DNA of 64,000 nucleotides, taken from the NCBI GenBank assembly GCA_022747635.1, contig JAKTNV010000009.1, forward strand, positions 70,330,407-70,394,406. Direction: 5' to 3'. The notes beneath the pieces were generated by a model. That model did no database searches and was not told where the DNA came from. It was given only the letters and a program-made list of their open reading frames with translations. This document shows positions 21,566 through 33,661 of the stretch, piece by piece. Source of the stretch: Hetaerina americana (Eukaryota; Arthropoda; Insecta; Odonata; Calopterygidae). The position numbers and the translations under genes were made by a program. The stretch's first letter is position 1, and every line of letters begins with the position of its first letter.

Positions 21566-21900
21566 TCATAGTGTTTTTAAGCAAAACAAAAAATGAAAGA
21601 TAAACGTGAAACTCTACAAGATTTCCGGTGATGGACCTTCGTCTGCAAAAGAAGACTTGCAAGTGATTGAGAAGTTATTTTCTTACGTTAATATATATTT
21701 TTATTTTATTTATATTTTATCTTTTCTCGGGGATATTTATTTTCATGTCAATTTTCCATCATTAATCCTTCCCTCAATAAGTCCCTCCCGGGCAACAAAA
21801 GAGGACACGACCGGAAAATAATCAGACCCGTGATAATCCCATGGATGACCTACCTCAAGTCACCATTTATTTAGTTGACGTAGGCAATGGCGTGGCCACT
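21566..21900. other. No recognised feature
   Basis: AT-rich sequence with a 71-codon hydrophobic frame (21606-21821) that lacks any family signature. Confidence 0.45.
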
Positions 21901-22400
21901 ACACTTGGAAACGAGTATCGCCCTACCTCAACGCCTCCCTCCCCTCCTCCACGCCGCCAATTTCACTCTTCTCCCCATCCCTCCGCGAGAACCAAGATAG
22001 ACGGCGGACGTCATAAATTTCCCACCTCGCTTCCCCCGCCCCTCTCACTATTATCAGCCACCCCAACCACCGCTCCCTTCCCGCCACTCCCTTCTTCCCA
22101 CACCGCACCACGCCGATCCCGTCCCCGATTCCCCCCGCTCCACGCGAATACGTTCGACCTTGGCGGTGGTTCTCTTTCACGGGGAAGGTCAAAGGGAGCA
22201 ACAAAGTGAAACAAAGTTCTCCAAGAGCTGCGGCGGAGCCCGGGCAGAAGATAGATTTCCCTTCAATGTCAGCCACCTCCTCCTCCGATAGAAGTTCCCC
22301 ACTAACGCCCCTCCAGATACCAGCGCCGCCGGGATTGGCAACCAGTAGCCAAACTGGCTGCAATTTTAGCTCATCTGGCGACCATTCTCAGCGATTTACC
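21900..22400. other. C-rich, CpG-containing block
   Basis: Overlapping frames on both strands (up to 146 codons) are rich in P, R, S and G and come from a C-rich plus strand. No domain is recognised. It could be a CpG island or GC-rich exon, but I see no splice-flanked conserved frame. Confidence 0.3.
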
Positions 22401-22661
22401 CTACATAAGACATGTGACGAATAGTTGCACGGCAAATCGCGTTCGTCTTCCGGAGGCCAATGTGTGTGTGTTTCAATTGCTAGATTACAATAACATTTCT
22501 AAGTCATCGGTGCGAATGCAGGTTTTGACTCACCAATAGTCAGAGATTGCTAAGCGAATTCATTTTTCTTTCTAGGAAACGGCTTGTTTTTTAATTGTGC
22601 TAGCATAATTTATGACATTTTTATGTTTGATTTTTTATTTAATAATTCATTATATTGATAA

Positions 22662-23760
22662 TGAATAATGGAATAGAGCGTTTGCTGAAAAATATTAAGC
22701 CTAATATATCCTCCAGACCCGATGAAATACTCGCTGGTATATATAAGGATCTAGCTTGGTAAATTGCATCGTAACTAGGAATAATATTTAAGAGCTCCCT
22801 GTTAGATCACACGGGTCCCAGAGATTGGAAAACAGCTATCGTAACACCAATATTTAAAAACGGAGGCAAGGAGGAATCAAGCAATTAGAAACCTATTTCC
22901 CTCACATCCATTTCATGCAAGGTTATGGAACATAAAGTTGCTAGTTCGATCGTGAGAAACCTCGTCAATCAGAAGCTATTAATGTAAAATCAGCACGGTT
23001 TCCGAAAAGGTAGATCCTGTGAGACACGACTTGCTCTTATGCGACTGCGTAGTCATAAATGTTTGGAAAAAGAGCGATTCCTTCCCGAACGGCTACTGCA
23101 TTGGGAACACCGAAATGGAATGTGTAGACTCAAATAAATACCCAGGCGTTACCGTCGCTCACGATATCTCCTGGGTGAAACACATACGGGGAATATGTGG
23201 ACAAACTAACAAAAAATTAGGATTAATTCGAAGAGTACTTGATACGAGTAAATGCGATAAAAAGGTCAAAGAGAAATGTTATCTGTCGTTGATTAGGCCT
23301 CATTTAGGATATGCTGCTAGCATATGTGATCCTCACGAATTTGGATCAATTGCCGAATAGGATCGCTTGCAGCATAGAGGAGCTCGACTTGTAAAACGTT
23401 GTTATGATAACTCTAGAAGCGTATCCAAAATATAAGAGCAGACAGGCTGGGAAGCGAAGTTTAAATTACAGATTAAATCTCTTGCGTAAATTGGAAGGTC
23501 GTCTCTGTAACAGTGATGCTGAAAATGTATTATTAACCCCATTGTACTTCGGGTGGAGAGATCACGTCAATAAAATTAGAGAGATTAAGTGTAGGACAGA
23601 TAGAGTTAAGATGTCATTTTTTGCGCGAACGATAGGGGATCATAATAGCATTCTTCGACCGTGGTAGCGTCATGTTCGGGTAAAAGTTAGTCTGGTGTGT
23701 ATTCACCCCCTGCCACACCCCCTGGTAGTGGCTTCCAGGGTATATAAATAAATGAATAAA
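22662..23760 (+). mobile_element. LINE-A copy with RT N-terminus, internally deleted
   Basis: The longest LINE-A copy. About 22665-23035 translates, with stops, as the fingers part of a reverse transcriptase: RDWKTAIVTPIFKNGGK, then a KPISLTSISCKVMEH segment, then QHGFRKGRSCETRLAL. The palm with its catalytic aspartates is missing, and sequence resumes in the 113-codon frame at 23019-23360 with YPGVTVAHDISWVKHIRG, NKKLGLIRRVL and LSLIRPHLGYAAS. Frameshifted C-terminal motifs follow, then the 3' UTR with hairpin (23705-23740) and the tail TATATAAATAAATGAATAAA. The bases after the tail are duplicated in the inverted arm at 25 kb. Confidence 0.8.
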
Positions 23761-23938
23761 AATGTATAGAAGATATTGAATCTGTAATTCAAACTTATCT
23801 TTTTGTATTAATCCTGAATTTCTTTAAATAAAGTGTACGCATTCGCTAGCAGTGGTTTGCAGGGCACCAAAAATTGAAATGTAATGACATAATAAGTAAC
23901 GGAGTAACAGTATTTTAGCATGTCTAACTTTCTTCTTG
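23149..23938 (+). repeat. Left arm of a large inverted duplication
   Basis: This segment covers the C-terminus, 3' UTR and tail of the LINE-A copy plus about 190 bases beyond it. Its reverse complement, with scattered substitutions, is found at 24967-25762. The match continues through non-LINE flank, for example AATGTAATGACATAATA and AACGGAGTAACAGTATTTTA, so the two copies are not independent LINE insertions. Confidence 0.85.
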
Positions 23939-24654
23939 GCAACAAATTAATATATATGAATAATGTTTTCATTAATGGAAAAAGAGTAATAAGTAGAGTA
24001 GCTTTTAAAGACTCCATAGAAAAATCACGTCTACCCTTCAAATTGCTCTGCTAGGGGTGATTAAGCAAGTTCAATTTCGCACGCGATTCCGCGGTTGGCG
24101 TTCGCATAATCTGCGGCGTTGTAAAGTTTTCCGTAAAGTCAAAGGAGAGCACATTGAGATACAAAGAAGCACTCTCCCCAGTGCTCGCGCATTGAGCAAC
24201 ACCTCAGCTAGCTCGAGTCCCCCGTTACATAAACTCGAGTCATCGCGACGTCCGGACATGATTATCTATGCAGCGAGGAGGCGGCTCGCTGCTTTCTTGA
24301 AGTGGAATGGAAGAGTTACTCGCGACGCTGAAATATGCAATCTGTTGCTAACTGGGCGGCGTGGCGTCCAATGATGGTCGATTCTCATCGTTAACGGTTA
24401 CTGCTGAGGATGGCACGGTCATGGGCGCACCGGCCCATGGGTCCCCTGCTGAACGTGGTCAAGGAATTGAACGATATCGTAGGCACAAATGCCTTCATCC
24501 ACCTGCTCCCCCTCCTCTTCCCCCTCCTTGACACTTAATTGGAAATTCCTGCTCCCCCTATGTCTCCCACATGCGGTGCTATGGCGCACAACCTGCGGTC
24601 GATTGCGTTGGCTTTTCAATCAAAAAAAGATATCGTCTTTTTTCAAGATGTTAT

Positions 24655-24735
24655 TAGGTGTTTTTGTCGAGGTTAGTCTGGTGTGTAATTACCTCTGCCA
24701 CATGACCTGGAGGTGGCCTTCACGGTAAAAAAGAA
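24655..24735 (+). repeat. LINE-A 3' terminus fragment
   Basis: AGGTTAGTCTGGTGTGTAAT followed by TGCCACATGACCTGGAGGTGG is the last part of the family's 3' UTR with a degenerate hairpin. Confidence 0.6.
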
Positions 24736-24836
24736 ATCTCAATTATATCGAGAATTTCCAAATTCAGAATCAATGTCATTTTCCGGAAATTAAAATAAAT
24801 ATTAAATTTATATTTTGATGTCAGATTTTTATTTAT

Positions 24837-24964
24837 TCATTTTTATTTTTTTAATATCCAGCAAGCCACCGCAAGGGTGTGTGGCAGGGGGTAAATACAC
24901 ATCGTTTGTGGAAAAAATGACATCTTAAATCTATTTGTCCTTTAATTAATCTCTCTAATTTTAC
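24837..24964 (-). repeat. LINE-A 3' terminus, minus strand
   Basis: On the minus strand this holds the end of the coding region (AGAGAGATTAATTAAAGGAC, equivalent to AGAGAGATTAAGTGTAGGAC in the 23-kb copy) and the hairpin TGCCACACACCCTTGCGGTGG, then an AT-rich tail. It lies directly beside the right arm of the inverted duplication. Confidence 0.7.
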
Positions 24965-24966
24965 TA

Positions 24967-25762
24967 GCAGAAGAAAGTTAGATATGCTAAAATACTGTTA
25001 CTCCGTTTCCTATTATGTCATTACATTTCAATTTTTGGTGCCCTTCAAATCACTGCTAGCGTGTGTGTGCACATTATTTAAAGAAATTCAGGATTTACAA
25101 AAAGATAAGTTTTAATTACAGATCTAATATCTTGTATACATTTTTATTCATTTATTTATATAACCTGCAAGTCACTGCCAAGGTGTGTGGCAGGGGGTGA
25201 ATACACACCAGACTAACTTTTACCCGAACATGAGCCTACCGCGGTCGAACAGTGATATTATGATCCCTTATCCTTGGTGCAAAAAATAACACCATAAATC
25301 TATCTGTCCTATACTTAGTCTCACTAATTTCATTGATTTGATTTCTCCTACCGCAGTACGATGGGGGTAGTAATGCATTTTCAACATCACTGCTAATGAG
25401 ACCTTCCAATTTATGCAAGAGCTTCAATCTGTAATTTAACCTTCGCTCTATAAAATGATTCTCAGCCTATCTGCTCTAATATTTTGGATACGCTAATTAA
25501 GTTTATCATAGCAACGTTTTACAAATCCAGCTCCCCTCCTCTGCACGCCATCCAATTCAGCAATCAATCCAACTTTGCGAGGAACCCATATACTAACTTG
25601 CAGCATATTCTAGATGAGACCTAACCAGCGAAAGAAAACATTTCTCTTTGATCTTTTCACGACAATTACTTAGTACTCTTCTATTAACTCCTAATATTTT
25701 GTTAGCTTGTCCACATATTCACCGTATGTGTTTCACCCAGGAGAAATCATGAGTGATGGTAC
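24967..25762 (-). repeat. Right arm of the inverted duplication, including a LINE-A 3' fragment
   Basis: Read on the minus strand it repeats 23149-23938. It starts within the SWVKH segment of LINE-A and includes the frame at 25236-25427 (LHKLEGL-SSDVENALLPPSY then INEISETKYRTDRF), the 3' UTR (TAAAAGTTAGTCTGGTGTGT), hairpin and tail, then the shared flank. Compared with the left arm it has substitutions and small indels but no large rearrangement. Confidence 0.85.
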
Positions 25763-26471
25763 TGTAATAGGCTGAGAAAATAGACATCTATCAAGTATGA
25801 CTATTTTCACTAAATAATAGGTTGCATATTTCAAATTTTGGCCTTCACATAGAGCCCTTAAGATAAATGAAAAAAGATCGTCAGCTAGTCGAAGAAAGCT
25901 GAAATAGGGGCTTCCTATAAATTAACTTTAAAAATAGAAACTCCTGCAATGTTAGTAACGTTGACCACCACTGTAGTAATGTCAGCGATAATTTCGAACA
26001 CGGGTTTTTGTCTTTAGGCGCGAGTTACTTACCAGGTTGAGTCAACTTGAAATTTAGACGTTAAAAATAAATATAAATTTGTATTCAGCAACAAATATGA
26101 AACTGTAATTTTGTTTACAAGTAAAATGGCTGAAAAGAATTTCCTGCAGCGAGCAAGATAAAAGGACAATTGAATCAGTTAGAGAAACGAAGTGACGAGA
26201 AAAAATCAGATCTGATTATTCAGAGAAAGAAACAACATGGATATATGCATTGGATGGAAGAAGATCGACTGCTGCCGAGAATACGAAGATGGCGAGCTAA
26301 GGAGAGTGGAAGAGAGGGAACCCACGGTAAGATCGGGACGATACCGTCCTCCAAGACATGTAGGAAAGAGTTACATTCGTGATCTGCTGGATTCCGCCTT
26401 CCCCACATTTCCTGTGTTCGTCCTTTGTGTGTGTTCCTATCCCTTTTACTTATATTTTTTTTATAAATGAG

Positions 26472-26480
<9 letters not shown>
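25763..26480. other. No recognised feature
   Basis: AT-rich sequence. Two overlapping frames near 26170-26470 have no recognisable domain and lead into the microsatellite. Confidence 0.45.
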
Positions 26481-27388
<908 letters not shown>

Positions 27389-27390
27389 TA

Positions 27391-27900
27391 GAGGGTTTGT
27401 CAGTAAAGTAATTGGACTGGGTCTGGTAAATACAAATTTTGATCCGATCGGCATTTATCATTAAAACTCTTCAAAATAATCTCCTTGGGCGTCGCTGTGT
27501 CGCTGCCGACATGATTCCCTCGCGGCTCCCTGACTGTCAGCAGACGTACGAACCTCTTTCCGAGACTCTGTGACAGGATGGCGGGAACATTTTGGAAGCG
27601 GTGACCTCTCAGGCTTCTCTTGAGCTATGGGAACAGGAAAAAGTCTGCCGGGCTGACATTGTGCCTGTATGGTGGCTTCGGCACGGTTGCATCCCGGCCA
27701 ATTTGGACGTATTCTAGTGTGAAATCAGCTCTTGCGTCACGCATGTTCCTCACTGTGTCAGAACTCGAACGCGAATGCCACTTGGTGGGTTGCTTAGCAT
27801 AGACCCCCCCCCCCCACAAATCCCACCGTCGGGGAGTGCGCTGCCGGCGAGAGTAGCGCCGCACGGCAGCCAATCTCATTACTTTGCGGACAAACCCTGC
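27391..27900 (-). mobile_element. Short mariner derivative keeping only a C-terminal coding part
   Basis: The left end (27391-27420) begins GAGGGTTTGTCAGTAAAGTA. The reverse complement of the right end (27870-27900) begins CAGGGTTTGTCCGCAAAGTA and shares the following AAT...TGG. A TA dinucleotide precedes the left end, and the right flank has CA, probably a mutated TA. Between them the minus strand encodes only the end of a transposase, so the unit is about 510 bp instead of 1.3 kb. Confidence 0.7.
27400..27800 (-). pseudogene. Mariner transposase C-terminal fragment
   Basis: The minus frame starting upstream of 27800 reads PKPPYRHNVSPADFFLFP (usual form PQPPYSPDLxPxDFFLFP), which contains the last catalytic Asp of the mariner DD34D motif. 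A frameshift leads to LKRSLRGHRFQNVPA, then SQSLxKRFVRLL, then a KEIILKSFNDKCRS segment and a stop. The first two catalytic aspartates and all DNA-binding regions are absent. Confidence 0.7.
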
Positions 27901-28165
27901 ATCTCAACCACCAGCCGATTTCACGAGTAAGAAAGAACGTAAGTCTATTTGGAGAAGTAAAAAGTAGGGTGGAAGCAGTTAATTTCGGCGCAATGGCACG
28001 GCTGCCAGGCATTGCGAGTAGCAACTCGCTAGAACATGAGTCTGGAGTAGCCAAACCCGCCTAAGTGTCCAAAGTGTTATTATATCCGTAATTGAATGAT
28101 CTTCAATGTTTAAACATGAGATCTCAAAACAGTTAAGGAAGAAACTCTTCATTCATTCAAGGTAT
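27901..28165. other. No recognised feature
   Basis: Single-copy-looking sequence between a mariner remnant and a LINE-B remnant. Confidence 0.4.
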
Positions 28166-28166
28166 T

Positions 28167-28630
28167 CTACATGATGTGGTAGGTTTTTAAGTGTCCCAAA
28201 AAGCTGTTATTTACGTATAACGAGAAAATCCTATCGTTTGTCAGCATCTCCATTTCCTCGTAATTTCTGTCTATCTTCATCCCTTTCAAAAACTCCGCTC
28301 TCTTCCTCCTTCTTTTCCACCTACCCACCATTCTCCCTTCTATCTCGATCTTCAATTCCCCCCCACCTTTCAGTATTTCCTTCGCGCACTTCTTCCTCCT
28401 TTCCCTGCCTTCCTCTTATTTCCTCCGGCAACTATTTCCCTCGTTCACCATCTTTGAAACTTAATCGTTTCCAACACTTCCCATTTAACACTTTCGTACT
28501 TCCAACTTATTGACTCCGTTTTTCGCTCCGTACTCGCATCTCAAAACACGCTAATCTTCGAACGATCAACCCTATGCCTCAAAGACCAGGTTTCACCTCC
28601 ATGCAAGTACAGCGTGACGCTCCATTATAA
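28167..28630 (-). pseudogene. LINE-B C-terminal remnant
   Basis: On the minus strand, translation across several frames shows a degraded LHGGETWSL-like segment near 28600, then an FEMRVR-like segment, then at 28167-28355 a GRMVGRWKRRRKRAEFLKG segment and DRNYEEMEMLTNDR. These fit the end of LINE-B-type ORF2 (usual forms ETWxLKKED, FEMWVWRRM, GRxxGKRxRGR, YxEMKRxxxDR). Many stops and shifts make this an old copy. Confidence 0.55.
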
Positions 28631-30690
28631 AGTTTTCACTTATCTTTTTTTCATATATTTACATAGTGCTCTCGTATTCAATTCTCCCTTCTTTTAAATC
28701 TATCTATCGCATATGCAATTATTCTCTTTGGGTCACCACTAATATGCCTCTTTCCCTCGATAATACTGCCCAAATACATGACTACTCCAGCTGCTCTGGT
28801 TTATTGCTTCCCCTTTCATTTTCTTGTGAGTGATGATAGTGATGTTTGGTGCGACGACCCATGAGAAGGTATGTCAGTTTTAATTTCTCAATTAATCTCA
28901 CTCGTATAATGCAAAATTTTGAGTGAGGAATGATGGAACATGATCTTGCCAAGTTCAATATTATTAGATGATGCAGTAAAAAGGGATGCACCAAAATGTC
29001 TCCCCTTCATATCTTATCGCAAGAGAAAATTATTTTAAGATTGAAACCCTGGTAAGCTTGTTGGAATGTTGTGATTTTAGACGATTCCATTATGGACTTA
29101 ATGACCTTTCTACTTCCTGCACAATAAATGGTAGTGACCTGCAATTCATTCGTTTCGGAGACGCCATGTTATTACAGCCAACTAAAATTTTTGAATTCCC
29201 AAAATGTGATTTTTCCCATCAGCGAATCATTCAGTCGATAGATTGGAAAATAATATGTCAATCAATGATGATTCAATCACATAGTACTTTCAGTTGCCAT
29301 TGCATATTTAGTATGGTTTGAAATGATTATATTCAATGCTCCTAGCAAAAGCAGGATTATGGAATATCATTCATCTAAATGAGTGTCTCAATTCAAATCT
29401 CATTTAGTAGGCACGTAAAATGAAATTAAAAAGAGATTCCATCTCTGCCTAGTGTTTTTACATGCTTCCTTTTTTTGTTTTTCGACGGAATTATTCTGCT
29501 TAAGAACGATTTATTTCCCTTAGAGTGAAGGAAGTTTACAATCGCAATTTTGAACGGCCTAATTTTGATTAAATTAAAATATTGACACCAGATTAGGACT
29601 TTTCAAAAGGTTTGCCATTGATGTTTCATGCAAGAAAAGTCTTTCGTTTCATCATCAAAAATATTTTTTTCCAAATACACTTGTTTCTCAATGCATATTT
29701 AAATTGCGTGTGCAAATTCGTTAAATTTACAAAGTCATATTGTTAAATTTTTTCTCAAAAAAATGCAGCAGTTTACCAACTATCGAAGTTTAATCACGAC
29801 TAGTTTCAATTTAATTTTCATATGGATTTTTCAAGTTACAATTGCAAGTGTTCATACTTAAAAGAGTAGGGTGGGTTGGGGAACGGGAAGGAACCTATCC
29901 GGTCGGGTTTGGTTTGCGGGAGAAACCAGAGAATGGGAAACAGTCACCGTGATGGATTGCAGAAACCTTGGGTAAGGAGTGAAAGCGTGTGTTGGGGGAT
30001 GGGTTGAGTTTGATTTGCAACGTGAAAGTTTCACTTGAAAATGATGAAGTACCTGTATCCAAATGAGCTGTGAATAAAGTTAAAAAAGTGGAAAACAGAA
30101 AATATTTTCTCTTTTAAATGGACGATGGATACTTTGAAATTGTGACGGCTTGAGGAGTAGAGGAAGCCGAAATTCAACGCCTAATGCACAATTAAGAAGG
30201 AAGTGCTTGGGGGGGGGGGGTCACTAGGTGCATTTGGCGGAAGCATGATGCTCGACAAAACGTAATCCTTCACGGTCACTGGTGAGCGAGGGTGCCTTAG
30301 GCGGAAGCGCGGTAGAGTAAATATTCAACGTAAAAGAGAATGATCCTTTTTCGTTCCATGTCCCTCTTTCCTCTGTGAATATACATGGTTAGTTCTCCAT
30401 CGAAGTTTGCAATTCCGTGACGATTTAACTGCTTACTTCTTAGGTCAACGAATAATTTTATTAAGCGCCTTGTTTTCTCTGTGTCAGACATTGGATTAAG
30501 CATTTAATTATATCGTGCTTCGTGAAAATGGTCCTTTCATTTAACATTACTACATGTTAGTTGATTGAGAATCGGCTATTGTGCAAAATTATCCTTCGAA
30601 CTTCAAATAAGTCTGTTACCAATTAATAAAATTTGGTACAGAGTTGAATGCTATAGAGTTGAAGTTGTAGAGTGGTATTTCACCTTCAGT
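28631..30690. other. Long stretch without a recognised gene
   Basis: AT-rich. The largest frame (28986-29321, 111 codons) has no known domain. A G-run at 30209-30220 is the only notable simple sequence. Confidence 0.5.
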
Positions 30691-30695
30691 TCATC

Positions 30696-31085
30696 TGTCA
30701 CAAGGCTAAGCCGACACCGCGGTCCTCGTAGTGAACATCGCTGCGGCCATTTTTAACTCTCATCATTTTGCACCAATGCCTCTCTCCGCGTTCACTCATC
30801 ATTCCGTCTTCGTACAATTCACAAAGTTGCCTATGACTTTCAATTGGCTTGTTGTTTTTTGCCTGTAGAAAGCTAGTGACAGATCGCACTTCACAAGTCG
30901 CTGGATTTTCTATTGCAGCGCACATTTTAACAGCTCGCAGCGAGTAAAGTGGAAGAACCAGTCTGCACACTACCTCAGCAGGATGCGTACTGAGCGTAGG
31001 GACGTTTAGACACCAATATGACGGCTCTAGTCCTACCCACCGCCACGCTAGGCCGAAACGTAAGTTATTTTCTGGTCAGCCCTCG
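30696..31085 (-). mobile_element. Mariner 5' fragment, second subfamily
   Basis: On the minus strand the element begins at 31085 beside a TA (31086-31087) with CGAGGGCTGACCAGAAAATA, a mariner-type terminal repeat. The ORF at 30698-30970 has the first helix-turn-helix of a transposase: MCAAIENPATCEVRSVTSFL, IESHRQLCELYEDGMMSE, then RHWC...NGRSDVH. It breaks off after the DVHYEDR segment and no second terminus is present, so the element is 3' truncated. It differs from the 3-kb mariner in both terminal repeat and protein. Confidence 0.75.
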
Positions 31086-31087
31086 TA

Positions 31088-31650
31088 TATAGGCTAACTG
31101 ACATATGTCTTCAATGTACCTGCTGATTGTATTAAATTTTTGACAGAGTGACTTTTTCAATTCTTTCACTTCATCAATTCCCAGCCTAGTTTTTACTATT
31201 TCCAAAACAAGCCGGTAAAATGAGTGATTCAGAAAAGTTGTGGGGTTCTCTGGCTTAGTTATCAGTCTCGTGACTTGTAACTTGCTTTTCGAGTCCAATC
31301 AGATACTGCAGTGACTCATCTCATGAAAGTACTTTGAGTTTGAATTGGAGAACGGAGAATATTAAAACCCTTATATATGGGCTTGGGGAAAATGTGTCTG
31401 AGTAGTTTCCTGGGCACCATCGCTTCATTTCACTACTTTTCTCAGCAAATAATATATTGAGGTGCAGAAGAAATATCTGAGCTCACGGAACCAAATTTTA
31501 GATATTCCCCTCTCTAAATTGTTCTCTCTACATTTTTTGCCTTAAACCTATTCTTAAGTTTACTTTTTGGATCGTAAAATTTAATTCGTATTGAATTTTT
31601 AAATATTTTTCCTTTTATATGGGATGCTAAAAACTAAATCTAATAGAGTT
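31088..31650. other. No recognised feature
   Basis: AT-rich spacer between two mariner remnants. The minus frame 31065-31298 overlaps the mariner terminus and shows no domain. Confidence 0.45.
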
Positions 31651-31656
31651 AAAATA

Positions 31657-32670
31657 CACGAGGTCTGTCCAAAAATTATCGCGAATTTTGATTTTCTGTC
31701 GGTTACGTATACTTGATTTTTAATTTTTTGTTGCATTGTGTATGGTACTTATGTCTCTCTCTTTATGCCGAAAAGTTCGGTCATGTTGAATGTTCCGTTA
31801 ATTTTTGACAGCTGTTTTGCTGGGACGTGTTTTGGCTTGTCTTCAATTTCTGCCTGCTCCAAAAATTAGATCAACGAATCTGTATCAAATTTTGCGTGAA
31901 AAACGAAATTAAGTATGCGTACGCATTCCGAATGTTGACTGTGGCATATGGAGAGGCCACCTTGGACCGAAGCAACGTTTATCGGTGGTACATAATGTTC
32001 TCTGAGGGCCGAGAAGATGTGAAGGACGTAGAGGGTGCCGGACGCCAGAGCACGTCAACAACAGACGGCAACATTGATGAAGTGAAGAAAATAGTTTTTG
32101 CCAATCGTCGAACCGTCGAAAGAGAAGTTGCTGAGGACCTTAACATATCGATTGGCTTTTGTCATTCGTTTTTACCAATGATTTGGGCATGAGACGGGTC
32201 GCCGCGAAATTCGTGCCAAAATCGATCAATTTCGACCAAAAACAGCAACGCATTGCTAATGACGTGTGGACTCTGCCCGCGACGACCCAAATTTGCTCCA
32301 GAGGGTCATAACTGGTGACGAATAATGGGTTTATGGTTATGACGTGGAAACTAAAGCTCAATCATCCCAATGGAAGCAGCAGCACGAGCCAAGACCGAAC
32401 GAGATATGGGCCTTTGAGTTCGACCCTAGTTCTACAATCCATTCCAGTACCATTTTGGACCACTGGAATATATCAAAGAGACTGTGACTAGGATCCTGGT
32501 CAAGAGTCCTGTTGATGCCTTACTGGAACCATACCACAACTGGCGGGGGCACTGGCATTGGTGTGTCTATACATAAGGGTGCTGTTTTGAAGAATTTCAG
32601 CAATTTGTACTTTGATCTGCGATAAAATTTTTCCTCAGATTTATTCTATTTATTTTTTGGACGGATATTG
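31657..32670 (+). mobile_element. Mariner, third subfamily, decayed and internally deleted
   Basis: The left end at 31657 follows a TA and reads CACGAGGTCTGTCCAAAAAT. The probable right end near 32670, followed by TA, gives CAATATCCGTCCAAAAAAT on the reverse strand, which shares the GTCCAAAAA core but not the outer bases. The interior carries the N-terminal domain, the start of the catalytic domain, and a C-terminal tail, so most of the catalytic region is lost. Length is about 1.0 kb. Confidence 0.65.
31860..32600 (+). pseudogene. Mariner transposase, frameshifted and catalytically incomplete
   Basis: The frame at 31827-32192 has LDQRICIKFCVKNEIKYAYA, then MLTVAYGEATLDRSNVYRWY, then EGREDVKDVEGAGRQSTST, then VEREVAEDLNISIGFCHSF, covering both DNA-binding helix-turn-helix units. 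After a frameshift it continues with RRVAAKFVPKSINFDQKQQR, then a RVITGDE-stop-WVYGYD segment containing the first catalytic Asp, then VETKAQSSQWK. The middle is deleted, and a tail fragment near 32530-32600 resembles the xWxxRxxxCI...GxxFE end. Confidence 0.75.
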
Positions 32671-32672
32671 TA

Positions 32673-33660
32673 GCATCACTGAACATCCACTTGAACGCAG
32701 TTCTTACAATTAATGATACAGTCTTGAAACGCGCCACTGACACTCTTACAAAAACAGAGGATATGGAACTGATGCAAGGTAGTAATATTCTCCGTCATAT
32801 ATGCAAACTATACGAGAGTATTGGGGGTTTGAAAGAGTTTTGTGGGAATGTGTGCTTATTTCAAATGTGATTTAAAGCGTGACAGTTACTAAGGAATGTT
32901 ACTTGGGGAGCGAAAGACATATTGCATTTTCTTAAGGACACTGCCAAAATAATCAGATAATTCTAATTACGAGGTGACAAAGTAAACTGCAGGGTGAGAG
33001 CCTTCTTGGAATTTCTTACCAAAAGGAAAGTGTGGTGAAAATAGTTATCAACCACTCCGTCCAGGTATATGACATTCTGGGAGGTCGCACCAACGGAAAA
33101 GTTCCAAATCATAAAGAGAATGACCCGGCGGTCTATCCCTCCGGTACCGCGGCCCCATGATCACGATTTATCGGTTAAATTGTTCGTTGCACATTGGTTG
33201 TGAAGCATTGCCTATGCAGCCTAACAAAAGGAATAACTTATCCTGACAGCGAACAAGGATTATAGCTTCAAGCTTAAGCATTGCAAAAGTACCTAATAGC
33301 CTTACGCCCAGTTTCCTTCTTTCTTAAGTATCTGATATATGCGTTAGGTAGCGAAAAGGTTCCGTGTGGGGAATATATCAAGGGACTTTGACATGAGATT
33401 CTGGTGTCGCCATCCAACACTAAAAACCCTCCCAACCTATCAAAACTGCTTAATACGATTTTATGTTGTCGTCGCCTTAAGCCGCGTCTCTCGTTGTCCG
33501 CACTGGTGACTCTGCCATTGGTCTTAGTTTCTTATAATAGAGTTAATTACTATGGTGCGGAGGGTAAGGATATTTCTTTGAATATTTCTAGCGAAGTAAA
33601 AATAAGAGTGAATATGAAAAAGGGGCTTAGTTTTCCTCATTACTTGGTTATTGATATAAG
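32673..33660. other. No recognised feature
   Basis: Mixed sequence with an 86-codon frame (33404-33664) of no recognised family. A GC-rich spot near 33125-33160 vaguely resembles a SINE head but was not called. Confidence 0.45.
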
Positions 33661-33661
33661 G

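Larger units (their letters stand above)
23939..24966. other. Spacer of the inverted duplication
   Basis: About 1,030 bases separate the arms. It contains a GC-richer stretch (24060-24620) without recognised frames, a plus-strand LINE-A 3' end (24655-24735) and a minus-strand LINE-A 3' end that abuts the right arm. Confidence 0.7.

Noticed and set aside
33120..33165. GC-rich spot resembling a SINE head (CCGGCGGTCTATCCCTCCGG-like)
   Set aside because: No B box in either orientation and no second copy in the window.
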